Shown: positions 23,619-33,019 of the stretch, piece by piece | Numbering within the stretch: position 1 is the first letter of the stretch | Layout of the letters: each line of letters begins with the position of its first letter | Assembly (NCBI GenBank): GCA_035489755.1 | Contig: DATGZK010000072.1 | Span: 1 to 64,000, forward strand | DNA from: UBA9160 sp035489755 | GTDB lineage: Bacteria > Myxococcota_A > UBA9160 | DNA: 64,000 bases | Direction of reading: 5' to 3' | Made by a program: the position numbers and the translations under genes | Notes under the pieces: generated by a model | Seen by the model: the letters and a program-made list of their open reading frames with translations, nothing else | The model's database searches: none | What the model was told of the DNA's origin: nothing

Positions 23619-25456
23619 CACGTGGGGCCGCCCGCGGCCGGGCCGGGAGCCGGGCTCGCAGTGCGCGTCGCGCGTCGCGCAGCCTGGCGCAGTGCATGCC
23701 CAGGCTCCTCCGTGACGCTGGCGAGAAAGAGCCGCACTTGCTCTGGGCTCAACACAGGAGCGTGTCCAGCAGCCCTTGGAGTTCCCGAGGTCCCCGCGTC
23801 GCCTGGAGGCGACCCGCCCCAAGGCGCATCGGCTCCGGCTTCGCTTCCCGGCCGCTCGGCCCTGTGGCCTTGGAGTGAAGGGGGGTTTTGCGGCGCGGTC
23901 TCCCGAGTCGGCTTCTCGCCTCCTTTGGCCGCAGGAACCTCGCTTGTCTTCTCGCGTGGGCTTCCCCCATCGCCGGGCCGCTGTCCGGGCTTCTTTGTGT
24001 CCGGTGAGGGCGGCGGGTGCTCGGCGAGGGCGCGCAGCGTCCACTCGAGGTTGAACTGGGTGCGAGGATCGTGCGGTTCGAGCGCGAGCGCGTCGAAGAA
24101 TGCGTCCCGCGCAGCGGAGAGATCTCCTTGGGCAAGCGCAGCGACGCCGAGGTCGTACCAGGCGAGGGCTGCGACTGCGGGATCGTGCGCGTGAAGGCCG
24201 GCCGCGAGATACGCCCGTGCGGCATCCTCCTGCAGACCCTCGCGCGAGCGGGCCAAGCCGAGGCGAAGGAGCACGAGCGGATCCGCGGGCCGCGCCCGCG
24301 CCAGCGCCTCGAGCTCGTCGAGTCGCATGCTCTCCACCGGGAGCTCGGCGCCGGCGTCCGGGTGCGGCGCAGCGTCGGAGAAGTCAGGCGCAGTAGGCTC
24401 GGCGGCGGGTACGGGCCAGAGCAGCAAGAAGCCCGAGAGGGCCGCGATCCCGGGACTTAGCCTGCGGGGCCGGAGCCGATGGAGGCCAAGCCCTGGCGCC
24501 GCTTCGCCGAGCAAAAGTGCAAACGCGAACGCCGCGATGGGCCACACCCAAAGCCTTGGGACGCGGCGCTCGACGGGGACACCGGGTGCACTCGGGGCAT
24601 CGCGGCGCAGCGTCGCCAGCAGGTGCGCGGTATTCGCCGCTCCGAAGGCATCGGTCGGTTCGAGTTCACCGCCCGTTGCTGCCGTGAGGGTCGCGAGACG
24701 CCGCAGGTCTCGGCGCGAAATCACGACCCGTCCCGACGCATCCAGCAGTGGAACGCCGTGGTCGGGAACGGTCGCCCCCACCTCGGTTCCGAGCCCGACT
24801 GCGACCACCCGTACGCCCGCGCGCACCGCTTCGGGCGCCCCGAGGTCACCAGCATCCTGGCCCAAAGGAGCCTCCCCGTCCGAGAGGAGAAGCAGCACGC
24901 GCGGCCGAGTACTTCCCTCCTCAAAGGCGGTCAGCGCCTCGCGGACGCCGGCGCCGAGCTCCGAGCCGCGGCTCTGCATGAGCTCACCATCAAACCCGGA
25001 GAGCATCTCTCGCAGCGCGCCGGCATCCGGGGTGAGCGGAGTGAGCAGCACCCCCCTCCCGGCAAACGCGGCGAGCGCGGCGCGGTCGCCGGACCCGAGG
25101 CCCGCGAGCACGTCTGCGGCCACTCGGACAGCCCGCTCGAGGCGGCTCGGCGGTGCATCGCGCGCGTCCATGCTGCGGGAGACGTCGAGCAGCACAACCA
25201 GATCGACGCCTGAGACCTCCACGCGTTCTGCGCGGTACCCCGCCCGAGGTCCGAGCAGCGCGAGGCCCACCGCGGCCAGCGCCACGGCCAGGATCGCGTC
25301 CCCGAGCAGCCCGGTGCCGGGCGCGGCGTCGCCGAGCAGGGCGCGAAGGCGAGCCCGCGCGCGCAGCCCTCCCGCCAGTGCTAGGGCGCTCCCGGTGCCC
25401 ACGAGGGCCACGACGGCGGGGAGCCATTCCGGATGAGAGAGGGCGTGCGTGATCAC
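23615..25456 (-). CDS. BatB/BatC fusion: membrane vWA protein with TPR domain
   Basis: The 613-aa protein starts with two membrane helices, followed by a von Willebrand A domain with an intact MIDAS 'DVSRSMD' (Asp91, Ser93, Ser95), a third helix near residues 310-330, a further hydrophobic segment, then tetratricopeptide repeats ('ALARARPADPLVLLRLGLARSREG', 'AWYDLGVAALAQGDLSAARDAF') and a long Pro/Gly/Lys disordered tail. In Bacteroides and Leptospira BatB and BatC are separate proteins. GTG 25456 was preferred because it overlaps the batA TGA as GTGA. Confidence 0.85.
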   Translation of the reverse strand: MITHALSHPEWLPAVVALVGTGSALALAGGLRARARLRALLGDAAPGTGLLGDAILAVALAAVGLALLGPRAGYRAERVEVSGVDLVVLLDVSRSMDARDAPPSRLERAVRVAADVLAGLGSGDRAALAAFAGRGVLLTPLTPDAGALREMLSGFDGELMQSRGSELGAGVREALTAFEEGSTRPRVLLLLSDGEAPLGQDAGDLGAPEAVRAGVRVVAVGLGTEVGATVPDHGVPLLDASGRVVISRRDLRRLATLTAATGGELEPTDAFGAANTAHLLATLRRDAPSAPGVPVERRVPRLWVWPIAAFAFALLLGEAAPGLGLHRLRPRRLSPGIAALSGFLLLWPVPAAEPTAPDFSDAAPHPDAGAELPVESMRLDELEALARARPADPLVLLRLGLARSREGLQEDAARAYLAAGLHAHDPAVAALAWYDLGVAALAQGDLSAARDAFFDALALEPHDPRTQFNLEWTLRALAEHPPPSPDTKKPGQRPGDGGSPREKTSEVPAAKGGEKPTRETAPQNPPSLQGHRAERPGSEAGADAPWGGSPPGDAGTSGTPRAAGHAPVLSPEQVRLFLASVTEEPGHALRQAARRATRTASPAPGPAAGGPTW

Positions 25457-26535
25457 GGCAGGCACCTGCCGAAGAGGCGAGCAAGGACCATCTCGAGCAC
25501 GATCGCCGCGCCCGCGGTCGCGAGGGCGAGCTCAGGGGAGGGCGTGCGCTCCTCGCGGGCGGGTTCGCTGCGCGCGACGCGCTCCAGCGAGTCGATCTCG
25601 GCGTAGACGGCCTCCAGCTCGCGCGGGGTTCTTGCGCGAAAGAAACGTCCCCCCGTTGTGGCCGCGATCTGCTGCAGCGTCTCGACGTCGAGGTCGTGGC
25701 GCTCGAAATGCAACATCGCCCCCGAGCCATCGTCCGCGGCCATGGGGACTGCGCCCTCGGAGCCGATTCCCACGGCGTGCACCCGCACCCCCGCAGCGCG
25801 GGCGAGTGCCGCGGCGACGTCGGTCGGCAGCGAGCCTGCGTTTTGACGCCCGTCGGTGAGGAGCACAACCACGCGGCCTGCACCCGGCCTTTGGGAGGGA
25901 TCGGTGGGTTTCGCAGCGTCGTCGGGCGGCATGGCGCGTTTGACCGCGAGCGCGAGCGCATCGCCAAGTGCGGTGGCCTCTCCCGCCATTCCCGCCTTCA
26001 CCTGCTGTGCAGCTGCCTCGAGCAGGTGCCCGTCGCTCGTAAGCGGACACTGTGTGAAGGCCGTCTCGCCGAACACGACGAGCGCCACGCGATCCCCGTC
26101 AGCGACGCGCGTGCGTGCGAAGCGAGCCACCACCTCGCGCGCAAGATCGAGTCGCGTGCGGGTATCGCCATCAATCGCAGCATCGAGGGCTCGCATGCTT
26201 CCGGAGGTGTCCACGACGAGCACGAGGTCGAGGCCTCGTCCCGCCTCCATGGGCGAGCGACGCAAGAAGACGGGTCCCGCGAGGGCAAGCGCAAGGGCCA
26301 CGAGCGCGGCCGTGCGCAGCGCCAGCGCGACGGCTCGGATCGGATCGCTCCCTCGCGCACCCGCCTCGGCGGCTTCGCCCAGGGCGGGCCACGCAAGTGC
26401 GGGAGGTCGCAAGCGCAGCCTCCCAAGAACAGCCGCGATTGCAAGGAGCACGAGCGCTGCCCCGAGCCAAGGGCGCTCGAGCGCCTCGATGCCGAGGAAT
26501 GCAAGCCACGGCGTCTGCCAGACGGTGGCACTCAT
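25453..26535 (-). CDS. batA: BatA: membrane-bound von Willebrand A protein
   Basis: Residues 25-95 hold two or three membrane segments; residues 100-330 form a vWA domain with MIDAS 'DTSGSM' (Asp109, Ser111, Ser113), 'FTQCPLTSDGHLL' and 'VVLLTDGRQNAGSL' in place; a last helix anchors the C-terminus. The metal site should bind a protein partner. ATG overlaps the preceding gene's TGA by 4 nt. The protein is 360 aa, the usual size for BatA. Confidence 0.88.
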   Translation of the reverse strand: MSATVWQTPWLAFLGIEALERPWLGAALVLLAIAAVLGRLRLRPPALAWPALGEAAEAGARGSDPIRAVALALRTAALVALALALAGPVFLRRSPMEAGRGLDLVLVVDTSGSMRALDAAIDGDTRTRLDLAREVVARFARTRVADGDRVALVVFGETAFTQCPLTSDGHLLEAAAQQVKAGMAGEATALGDALALAVKRAMPPDDAAKPTDPSQRPGAGRVVVLLTDGRQNAGSLPTDVAAALARAAGVRVHAVGIGSEGAVPMAADDGSGAMLHFERHDLDVETLQQIAATTGGRFFRARTPRELEAVYAEIDSLERVARSEPAREERTPSPELALATAGAAIVLEMVLARLFGRCLP

Positions 26536-27542
26536 CGCGGAGGCGTCGTCGGGACGCTGTCGCGCACGAAGGCGGTGGCAGCCTGCACGTGGGTGCGCAC
26601 AGAGGACTCGCGCATCGCGGCATCGGGTCGGAAGCGCGCCTCGTCGAGTGCTTCGAGCAGTCCCAGGAAGGCGGGCCAGCGCGCCTGCATCAGATAGGGC
26701 GCCGCGGCCGCATGCAGCTCGGGCATCGTCGCGGAGTGGGTCGGCGCCCGAAAGTGGCGCGCGGCGTAACGGCGCAGGGCCAGTGCCGCGGCGTCGGCGG
26801 CGCGTCGCACGTCGGGCTCAGCTGCCGCGGCGGCGAGCGCGCTCAGCGCCTCTTCGAAGACCGAAGGTTCCTCGGGCTCCGACACGGCGTTGTCGGCGCT
26901 CCGGCGCAGGCGCCGCTCGCGCCGCACCAGGGCGATGAGTCCGACGCAAAATAGGGTCAGCAGTCCACCACCGATGGCTGCGGAAGCGAGCGAGCTGCGG
27001 TCGGAAAGGAACGTGGGAGGTGCGCGCAGCCCGTAGGGCGTGCTGCGTTGTGCGTGCTCGGGCAGCACGGAGGCGACTTCAAGGGTATGGGCGGGCACCT
27101 CGAGCAAAGCGTGTGCGCCGTCGGGGCCGTCGATCTCGACCTTCTGGGCCGGCCAGAGGAACACCCCGAGCTCACGGGCCCGGATGTGGAGCCGCGTGCG
27201 GTGGATCCAGCGCGTCTGCGCGCGCTCGACCGGGAGTGGCTCGACGCCGAGGAGCCAAAAGCCCAGCACCGCAGCCGGAGGCTCGATGGGCCGCACGTGG
27301 TGGTTAGGTGGCGTCACCACGACAAGCTCGAGCGCCGCGAGATCGCCAATTCGCACCCGGGGCGGCTCGAGCACGAAGCTCGCCCGCAAAAAGGGCGGCG
27401 CAAGGTCCGGCGCGATGGGGGCCATGGGCGTGGCTCCCTTGGTCGCCGTCCCATCCGGCGCTTCGGGCTGCGCCGCCCGGGCAGCGTCGACGGTGAGGCT
27501 TGCAGCGAGGCAGAGGACAACCGCGCGGGAAAGCCGCCTCAC
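26532..27542 (-). CDS. BatD-like single-pass membrane protein at the DUF4381 position
   Basis: The 336-aa protein has a signal segment 'AVVLCLAASLTVDAARAA', one extracytoplasmic beta-sandwich domain ('PPRVRIGDLAALELVVVTPPN'), a membrane helix 'AAIGGGLLTLFCVGLIALV' near residue 210, and a helical cytosolic tail of 110 residues ('RRYAARHFRAPTHSATMPEL'). In related operons this slot, between DUF58 and BatA, holds a short DUF4381 protein; here it looks like a second, shorter BatD. GTG 27542 overlaps the upstream stop by 4 nt. It could form part of the complex with BatA. Confidence 0.65.
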   Translation of the reverse strand: MRRLSRAVVLCLAASLTVDAARAAQPEAPDGTATKGATPMAPIAPDLAPPFLRASFVLEPPRVRIGDLAALELVVVTPPNHHVRPIEPPAAVLGFWLLGVEPLPVERAQTRWIHRTRLHIRARELGVFLWPAQKVEIDGPDGAHALLEVPAHTLEVASVLPEHAQRSTPYGLRAPPTFLSDRSSLASAAIGGGLLTLFCVGLIALVRRERRLRRSADNAVSEPEEPSVFEEALSALAAAAAEPDVRRAADAAALALRRYAARHFRAPTHSATMPELHAAAAPYLMQARWPAFLGLLEALDEARFRPDAAMRESSVRTHVQAATAFVRDSVPTTPPR

Positions 27543-28486
27543 GGCCGCACCTTCACCGCCCCGGCATGGGCTGCGAAGAAACGAACGAGAACGCGCAGAG
27601 GATCTCGATCCGTGCGGAGCCACAGCACGTCGGCGCCCGCCCCGCGCAGGCGCAGTTCGATCGCGCGGTGCCTTCGTGCGGCTGCGGCGCGGTACTCGGC
27701 GCGCACCCGGGATCTGCCCGTGCGCAGCACGAGAGGATGGCCCGCCCGCTCCGGGTCCGTCACGCGAAGCGTTCCGACGTCGGGCAGCTCGTCCTCCAGC
27801 GGGTGGTGGAGAACGGCGGCGATGACGTCGTGGCGGCGCGCGAGCGCTGAGAGCTCGGTCAGCGCCGCCCCCGAGGTGTTCACGCCTTCGTCGCGCAGGT
27901 CCGAGAGCAGAAACAGAACGCTGCGGCGGCTGCCACAGGATCGCGTCCTTGCGCGGGCGAGGGCGGCAGCGAGACGGGTCTCACCCGCGCTTTGGCCTGC
28001 GCATTCGACGAGTGTGCGGATTACACGCCAGGTATGCGCCGGGCCGCGCGCTGGGGAGATTTCTGCGCGTACGACTTCATCAAAGGCCAGCAGACCCACG
28101 GCGTCGCGTGCGCGGCTTGCGGTGGCGGCCAGGATCGCTGCGGTGTGGGCGGCCACGGCCGCCTTGCTGGGTCCACGAGCCGCGAAGCGCATCGACGCCG
28201 AAACGTCGAGCAGCAGCAGGAGGGTCTGCTCTCGTTCTTCGCGGAAGCGCTTGACGAAGGGCTCGCCGGTGCGTGCCGTTGCGTTCCAGTCCACGATTCG
28301 CAGATCGTCACCCGGTGCGTACGGTCGTGACTCCTCGAACTCGATTCCCCCGCCGCGGAACGCGCTCGTGTAGGCTCCTGGCAGGAGCCCTCCGGCTTCA
28401 CGCCGAGTGCGGATGGCGAGAACCCGCGCGGCGCGCAGGAGTTCGGCGGGATTCACGGCGAGGCCGGTCTCCCGCATGAGGCTCAC
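27539..28486 (-). CDS. DUF58 domain protein with vWA-like fold
   Basis: The 315-aa soluble protein shows the DUF58 hallmark 'FEESRPYAPGDDLRIVDWNATARTG' followed by 'FREEREQTLLLLLDVSASM', a vWA-like metal site. DUF58 proteins are encoded next to moxR in most bacteria and are thought to be substrates or adaptors of the MoxR ATPase. The start overlaps the moxR stop (GTGA) and the stop overlaps the next start, so expression is coupled on both sides. Confidence 0.9.
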   Translation of the reverse strand: MSLMRETGLAVNPAELLRAARVLAIRTRREAGGLLPGAYTSAFRGGGIEFEESRPYAPGDDLRIVDWNATARTGEPFVKRFREEREQTLLLLLDVSASMRFAARGPSKAAVAAHTAAILAATASRARDAVGLLAFDEVVRAEISPARGPAHTWRVIRTLVECAGQSAGETRLAAALARARTRSCGSRRSVLFLLSDLRDEGVNTSGAALTELSALARRHDVIAAVLHHPLEDELPDVGTLRVTDPERAGHPLVLRTGRSRVRAEYRAAAARRHRAIELRLRGAGADVLWLRTDRDPLRVLVRFFAAHAGAVKVRP

Positions 28487-29460
28487 GGTGTTTCCACCGA
28501 CCCCAGGACGGCCTCGACGACGTTTTCGGGGCCGATGCCGTCGGCCTCCGCCTCGTAGCTCATGAGCACGCGGTGGCGCAGCACATCGGGTGCCACACGC
28601 TTGACGTCGTGGGGTGTCGCGAAGGTGCGGCCGTCGAGCAGCGCATGGGCTCGCGCGGCACGCACCAGGAAGATGGAGGCACGCGGCGAAGCACCGAGAG
28701 CTACGGGATGAGGCGGGCTGGTCCCGTCCGGGCCGACGACGCGCACCCCTGCGGCGGCGGGGTCTCGGGTGGCGCGGACAAGACGCACCGCGTAATCAGT
28801 CACAGCAGGGGCCACGTACACGGCGGCGACCGAGCGCTTGAGCTCCTCGACGGCTGCCGCGTCCGCTACGGCGCGCACTGCCACATCCGCCCGAGCGTCC
28901 CGGGTCACGATCTCCGCTTCTTCGCAAGCGTCGGGATAGGTCACCACGAGCTTCAGCAAGAAACGGTCGATTTGTGCCTCGGGAAGCGGATAGGTGCCTT
29001 CGAGCTCAACGGGGTTTTGCGTCGCCATCACGAAGAAGGGTCGGGGCAGCGCGAAGGTCTCGTCGCCGATCGTTACTTGGTGCTCTTCCATCGCCTCAAG
29101 AAGCGCGGACTGCACCTTTGCCGGCGCGCGGTTGATCTCGTCCCCGAGCAGCACAGGTGTGAAGATCGGCCCCCGGCGCACCTCGAAGCGCTCTCGGCCG
29201 GGAACGTAGATCGGGGTGCCCAGCAGGTCCGCGGGCAGCAGATCGGGGGTGAACTGGATGCGGCGAAAGCCAAGGCCGAGGGCGTGCGCGAGGGTCCGGA
29301 CCGCTGTCGTCTTTGCGACCCCCGGCACACCCTCGACGAGCACGTGGCCGCCGCACAGGAGCGCCACGAGCAGCCCATCCACGAGCGCACGCTGACCGAC
29401 CACGACGCGCCCGACTTCCTCCCGAAGCCGCTTTACCTGCTCAAGCGCCAGATCCGTCAT
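28483..29460 (-). CDS. moxR: MoxR-family AAA+ ATPase
   Basis: MoxR ATPases act as chaperones that assemble or activate vWA-domain partners. The 325-aa protein has Walker A 'GVPGVAKTT' (44-52), Walker B 'LLGDEINRAPAKVQSALLEAM', sensor 1 'VMATQNPVELEGTYPLPEAQ' and a C-terminal lid with 'RASIFLVRAARAHALL'. Family length is normal. Directly behind it come DUF58 and the Bat genes, its expected partners. Its ATG overlaps the rfaE2 stop by 4 nt. Confidence 0.95.
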   Translation of the reverse strand: MTDLALEQVKRLREEVGRVVVGQRALVDGLLVALLCGGHVLVEGVPGVAKTTAVRTLAHALGLGFRRIQFTPDLLPADLLGTPIYVPGRERFEVRRGPIFTPVLLGDEINRAPAKVQSALLEAMEEHQVTIGDETFALPRPFFVMATQNPVELEGTYPLPEAQIDRFLLKLVVTYPDACEEAEIVTRDARADVAVRAVADAAAVEELKRSVAAVYVAPAVTDYAVRLVRATRDPAAAGVRVVGPDGTSPPHPVALGASPRASIFLVRAARAHALLDGRTFATPHDVKRVAPDVLRHRVLMSYEAEADGIGPENVVEAVLGSVETP

Positions 29461-29999
29461 CCCCCGCGCTCCCTGCCGGCCCGCGCCTTCCCGGAGGTTC
29501 GACGCCCGGGAGCCGAAGGGCGTTTCCGTGCACGCGCGATGATGCGTGTGGTGCGCACGCCTGGAACCTCCCGCAAACGGACGACCCGTCCTCCCCAGCC
29601 CTCCACCTCGCGTCGACCCACGATGGTGTCGAGTGACCAGTCTCCGCCCTTGGCGAGAACGTCAGGCCGGAGCGCACGGATCGTGGTGAGCGGTGTGTTT
29701 TCGGGGAAGACGACGACCCAGTCGACACAAGCGAGGCCGGCGAGAACCTCGGCCCGCTGGCGAGCGGGAACGAGCGGTCGGCCGTGGCCTTTGATACGAC
29801 GCACGCTCGCATCGCTGTTCACCGCAACCAGGAGCCGATCGCCGTAGGAGCGCGCCTGTTCGAGGCTTCGCACGTGGCCGACATGCAGGAGATCGAAGCA
29901 GCCGTTCGTGAAAACGATTCGCTCGCCGCGAGCGTGTGCGGCACGTACCGCTCGTGCCGCTGCGTCGCGCGTCAGAAGTTTTCGACGGGCGCGAGTCAC
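29457..29999 (-). CDS. rfaE2: heptose-1-phosphate adenylyltransferase (RfaE domain II)
   Basis: The 180-aa protein is a stand-alone version of the C-terminal domain of HldE. It has 'VFTNGCFDLLHVGHVRSL' with the HxGH nucleotidyl-transfer motif (39-42), 'VAVNSDASVRRIKG', 'PENTPLTTIRALRPDVLAKGGDW' and 'TTRIIARAR'. It would make ADP-heptose for lipopolysaccharide core synthesis. The last 25 residues are a basic tail. GTG overlaps the AsmA-like gene stop. No heptose kinase is in the window. Confidence 0.9.
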   Translation of the reverse strand: MTRARRKLLTRDAAARAVRAAHARGERIVFTNGCFDLLHVGHVRSLEQARSYGDRLLVAVNSDASVRRIKGHGRPLVPARQRAEVLAGLACVDWVVVFPENTPLTTIRALRPDVLAKGGDWSLDTIVGRREVEGWGGRVVRLREVPGVRTTRIIARARKRPSAPGRRTSGKARAGRERGG

Positions 30000-32782
30000 A
30001 TCCCGTCCGGCGTGGGCGCCGCGGGCTTGCTCGACTCCCCGGTGGGGTCGGCCGGCGCTGCCCGCCGCCCGAGGACGGACTGGATCGCGTCGATTCCACT
30101 TCGCACGAAGGAGGGTAGGCCCTCGAGCAGAAGCTGCGCGGGGCCGGAATCCGTGAGCGACTTGCTGGGGACGAGCTTCACCCGCGGCTCGGTGAACGGC
30201 CCGCTCACTTCGAAATAGGCACCCATGAGACTGTTCTCCTTCCCGAGCAGGATCGTGTTGATGACTGGGACCATTCCGACCAAGCTTGAAACCTTCCCGA
30301 AGAGCAAGAGCGCGACGACGGCCTTGACCTCGTGGGGCGGCAGGAGGCCGACTGCACCCGAGGCGACAAGGCGCAGATCGGGGCTATCGATCATGAGCGC
30401 GTCTGTCGAGACCTGACCGTCCTGGAACTTTAGTTCCGCGTCGATCTGTCGGTAGCGGATCCGGTCGCGAGAGGCGAAGGGGTTGAGGGTCTCGCTCACG
30501 CTCGCAATCGAAACGAACAAAGGCATGTGCTGCCTCAGCTCTCCATCGCTCGCTCGCGCCGTGGCATAGCCGTGCGCATTGGCGAACAGCGGGACGTACG
30601 GCGCGAGCACGCTCTCCAGCACGCCGTGCGCCGTTACCTTTCCCGTGGCGTGCTCGCCGTTCTGGCCGAGCATCACGGCGAGGTCTTGCACCGTGGCTTG
30701 CTCGAGCGAGAGCTGGGCCTTGAAGGGAATTGCGTCGGGCCGCGAGAAGTCGAAGGTGCTCTCGCCCGCAAGGACGCCGCCTGGACGCAAGTGCATCTCG
30801 CCTTGGAAGACGCGCACGTTCTCGTCCTGAATCCGGAACCAACCGGACACGGAGGCGATCGGGCTGGGCCGCGGGTCCGCCGCGAAAACCGGGGCAGCCT
30901 GGTAGACGAAGCGTCCACGCGCCCAGTTTTCACCGGCGGCCGCAGGTGGAGGGCCCGCGCGGACGGGCTGGGCGCTGAGCCGCAGCGTGAGGCGCTCGGG
31001 CTTATTCAGCCAGTTGCCCTCGAAGCTCACCGGAACGCCGCCCCAGCGTCCCTGGTCCGCCCGAAAATGAACACCGTCTTGAGTCGGGCTAAGCACGACC
31101 CGAGCGCCTTCAAGCGGCCAGCCAAGGGCGGGGTGGTCGACCATGTCCGCCTCGATCACGAGCTCGTTCCAGCGCGGCGGAATATTCTGTTCGTCCGGCT
31201 CTGGACTCAGCATCGCGAAAAGGGGAATCCGGCCTGCCAGAGGCCCGACGGCCTGCGGATTGGCTGCGGGAGCATTCCTTGCGTCTTGAAGGTTCGAGAG
31301 GCCCGCGATCGTGAGATCGAGCTGGGGAAGCGCAGAACCATGGAGCTGCGCCTGCACACCCCGCAAGTCGAGCTCGTCCGCGCGCCAGATCATCACTCCC
31401 GAGACCGCCTCGAGGCGATCACCGGAGTCGAGGCGAATCGCGAAATCCCGCACGTAACCCGTGAGCGTGGCGTCGGAGGGGAGAGCCGCGAGCTCGCCAC
31501 GAGCGAGCTCCTGCCAGCGCGAGAGGGGAGCCGAGGCCGTTGCCTCAAGCGAGTCGACCCCACCCCCCTCGACGGGCTGCATTGCGCGTTGAAAGCCCGC
31601 CCTGGTTTGCGGCGGCAGCACGTCCACGAGCCGCCGGGCGTCGGCGAGGCTTAACTGCTCCGCGCGCACCGTGAGCTCAGCCGCCGCATCCGGCGTGACT
31701 GGCCGGGTGACAGCTCCCCGCACGCTGAACTCCTTTCCCGAGACTCCGATCCGCCCCGCGGAAAGGACAATCCGCTGCGGTTCTGCGCGGATGGTGGCTC
31801 GCAGGTTCGCTTGGTCGGCATGCAGTCTCGAGGCGCTTGCGCGCACCCCCGGCCGGGGGGAGAGCGTCAGAACAAGATCCGAAACCCTTCCGTCCAGTTC
31901 GAGCTCGGCTCGCCGCTCGCCGGCCGTGCTCGGCAAAAGCGTGACGTCGAGTGCAGCGGTGAGGCGCCCGGCCAGAAGGCCGGGACCTAGGGCATCGAGC
32001 TGTGAGGAGAGCGTGCCGAGGTCGAGCTCTGTCGCCGTCAGGACGCCACGGAGTGCGGCGGCATGATCCCGGCGAAGCTCGGCGGCGAGGACGCCGTGCG
32101 GGCCCTTGGCATCGGCCAAGCGACCCTCCGCGTGGAGCTCGAGGTCGCGCCGGAAGCCGCCCACGAGAAGCCCGGCGTTGAGTCCCTCAAGCCGCGCTCC
32201 CCCGCCCGGGGATCGAGGATCGGAGAGGGAGATGGACGCGCTGCGAAGCTCGAGGTCGAGCTCGGGGAGAACGAGGGCGCGCAGCCGATGCACGGCCTCA
32301 CGCAGGGGCTCGAGGATCTCGTGCCGCGGACCTGGAGAAGGGGACACAGCAGGGCGCAGAGCCGACTGGCCCCGCGATAGCCACTCTGCAAGCGCGCGCG
32401 GCTCGAAGCCACCGTCTTGGCTGCGCTGGATCCGGAGCGAGAGCCCCTCGAGCTCAATCCGTTGGAGCTGGATCCGGCCGAACAAGAGGTCGAGCCAGCG
32501 AATCGTCACGGTGGTCCGGTCGACGCGCAGGGCAGGGCCCCACGCGCTCGGCCACGCCGAGAGGTCTCTGGCCTCAACGGCGATCGAGGGTCCGTAGAGC
32601 AGGCGCACCGCACCGAGCTCGACCTCGCTCCCGAGGGCGCTCGTGAGGGCACCTCCGGCCGCGAGCCGAACTGCGTCGGGGATCCAGCGGGAGGCCGCCC
32701 GGAACCCCGCCAAGGTCGAGGCCGCGAGGAGGGCAAGCGCGCCGAGCCAGAGCGCTACGCGCCGCAAATCAGTCCAGCCCAC
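29996..32782 (-). CDS. large AsmA-like envelope protein (928 aa)
   Basis: One N-terminal membrane helix ('VALWLGALALLAASTLAGF') is followed by about 880 residues of repeated beta-rich sequence: an AsmA-type start ('LRVDRTTVTIRWLDLLFGRIQLQRIELEGLSLRI'), a central region, and an AsmA_2-like C-terminus with 'KFQDGQVSTDALMIDSPDLRLVASGAVGLL'. Proteins of this type, related to YhdP and TamB, form periplasmic grooves that carry phospholipids to the outer membrane. It starts with GTG and leads the eight-gene operon. Residue-level function is inferred from the fold only. Confidence 0.8.
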   Translation of the reverse strand: MGWTDLRRVALWLGALALLAASTLAGFRAASRWIPDAVRLAAGGALTSALGSEVELGAVRLLYGPSIAVEARDLSAWPSAWGPALRVDRTTVTIRWLDLLFGRIQLQRIELEGLSLRIQRSQDGGFEPRALAEWLSRGQSALRPAVSPSPGPRHEILEPLREAVHRLRALVLPELDLELRSASISLSDPRSPGGGARLEGLNAGLLVGGFRRDLELHAEGRLADAKGPHGVLAAELRRDHAAALRGVLTATELDLGTLSSQLDALGPGLLAGRLTAALDVTLLPSTAGERRAELELDGRVSDLVLTLSPRPGVRASASRLHADQANLRATIRAEPQRIVLSAGRIGVSGKEFSVRGAVTRPVTPDAAAELTVRAEQLSLADARRLVDVLPPQTRAGFQRAMQPVEGGGVDSLEATASAPLSRWQELARGELAALPSDATLTGYVRDFAIRLDSGDRLEAVSGVMIWRADELDLRGVQAQLHGSALPQLDLTIAGLSNLQDARNAPAANPQAVGPLAGRIPLFAMLSPEPDEQNIPPRWNELVIEADMVDHPALGWPLEGARVVLSPTQDGVHFRADQGRWGGVPVSFEGNWLNKPERLTLRLSAQPVRAGPPPAAAGENWARGRFVYQAAPVFAADPRPSPIASVSGWFRIQDENVRVFQGEMHLRPGGVLAGESTFDFSRPDAIPFKAQLSLEQATVQDLAVMLGQNGEHATGKVTAHGVLESVLAPYVPLFANAHGYATARASDGELRQHMPLFVSIASVSETLNPFASRDRIRYRQIDAELKFQDGQVSTDALMIDSPDLRLVASGAVGLLPPHEVKAVVALLLFGKVSSLVGMVPVINTILLGKENSLMGAYFEVSGPFTEPRVKLVPSKSLTDSGPAQLLLEGLPSFVRSGIDAIQSVLGRRAAPADPTGESSKPAAPTPDGM

Positions 32783-33019
32783 GCGTCAAGTTGCACGCCA
32801 CTGATGCCAACCTTTCCGTCCCTGAAGGTCCCTGGGAGGGCGACTCCGCGGCTATCCCCAAAGGCCTCCCCGGCTTTCTCCAGGGCTTGGACTTGAGCCC
32901 TCGGAAATCCCCTCATCACGATCCAAACCCCGATGATCGCTAAAGAAATCCGCCGCGCATCCGAAACTTGAAGAGCGAAACCAAGGCTACGGCACCCGGC
33001 CCAGCGAGGAGCTCCCTGA

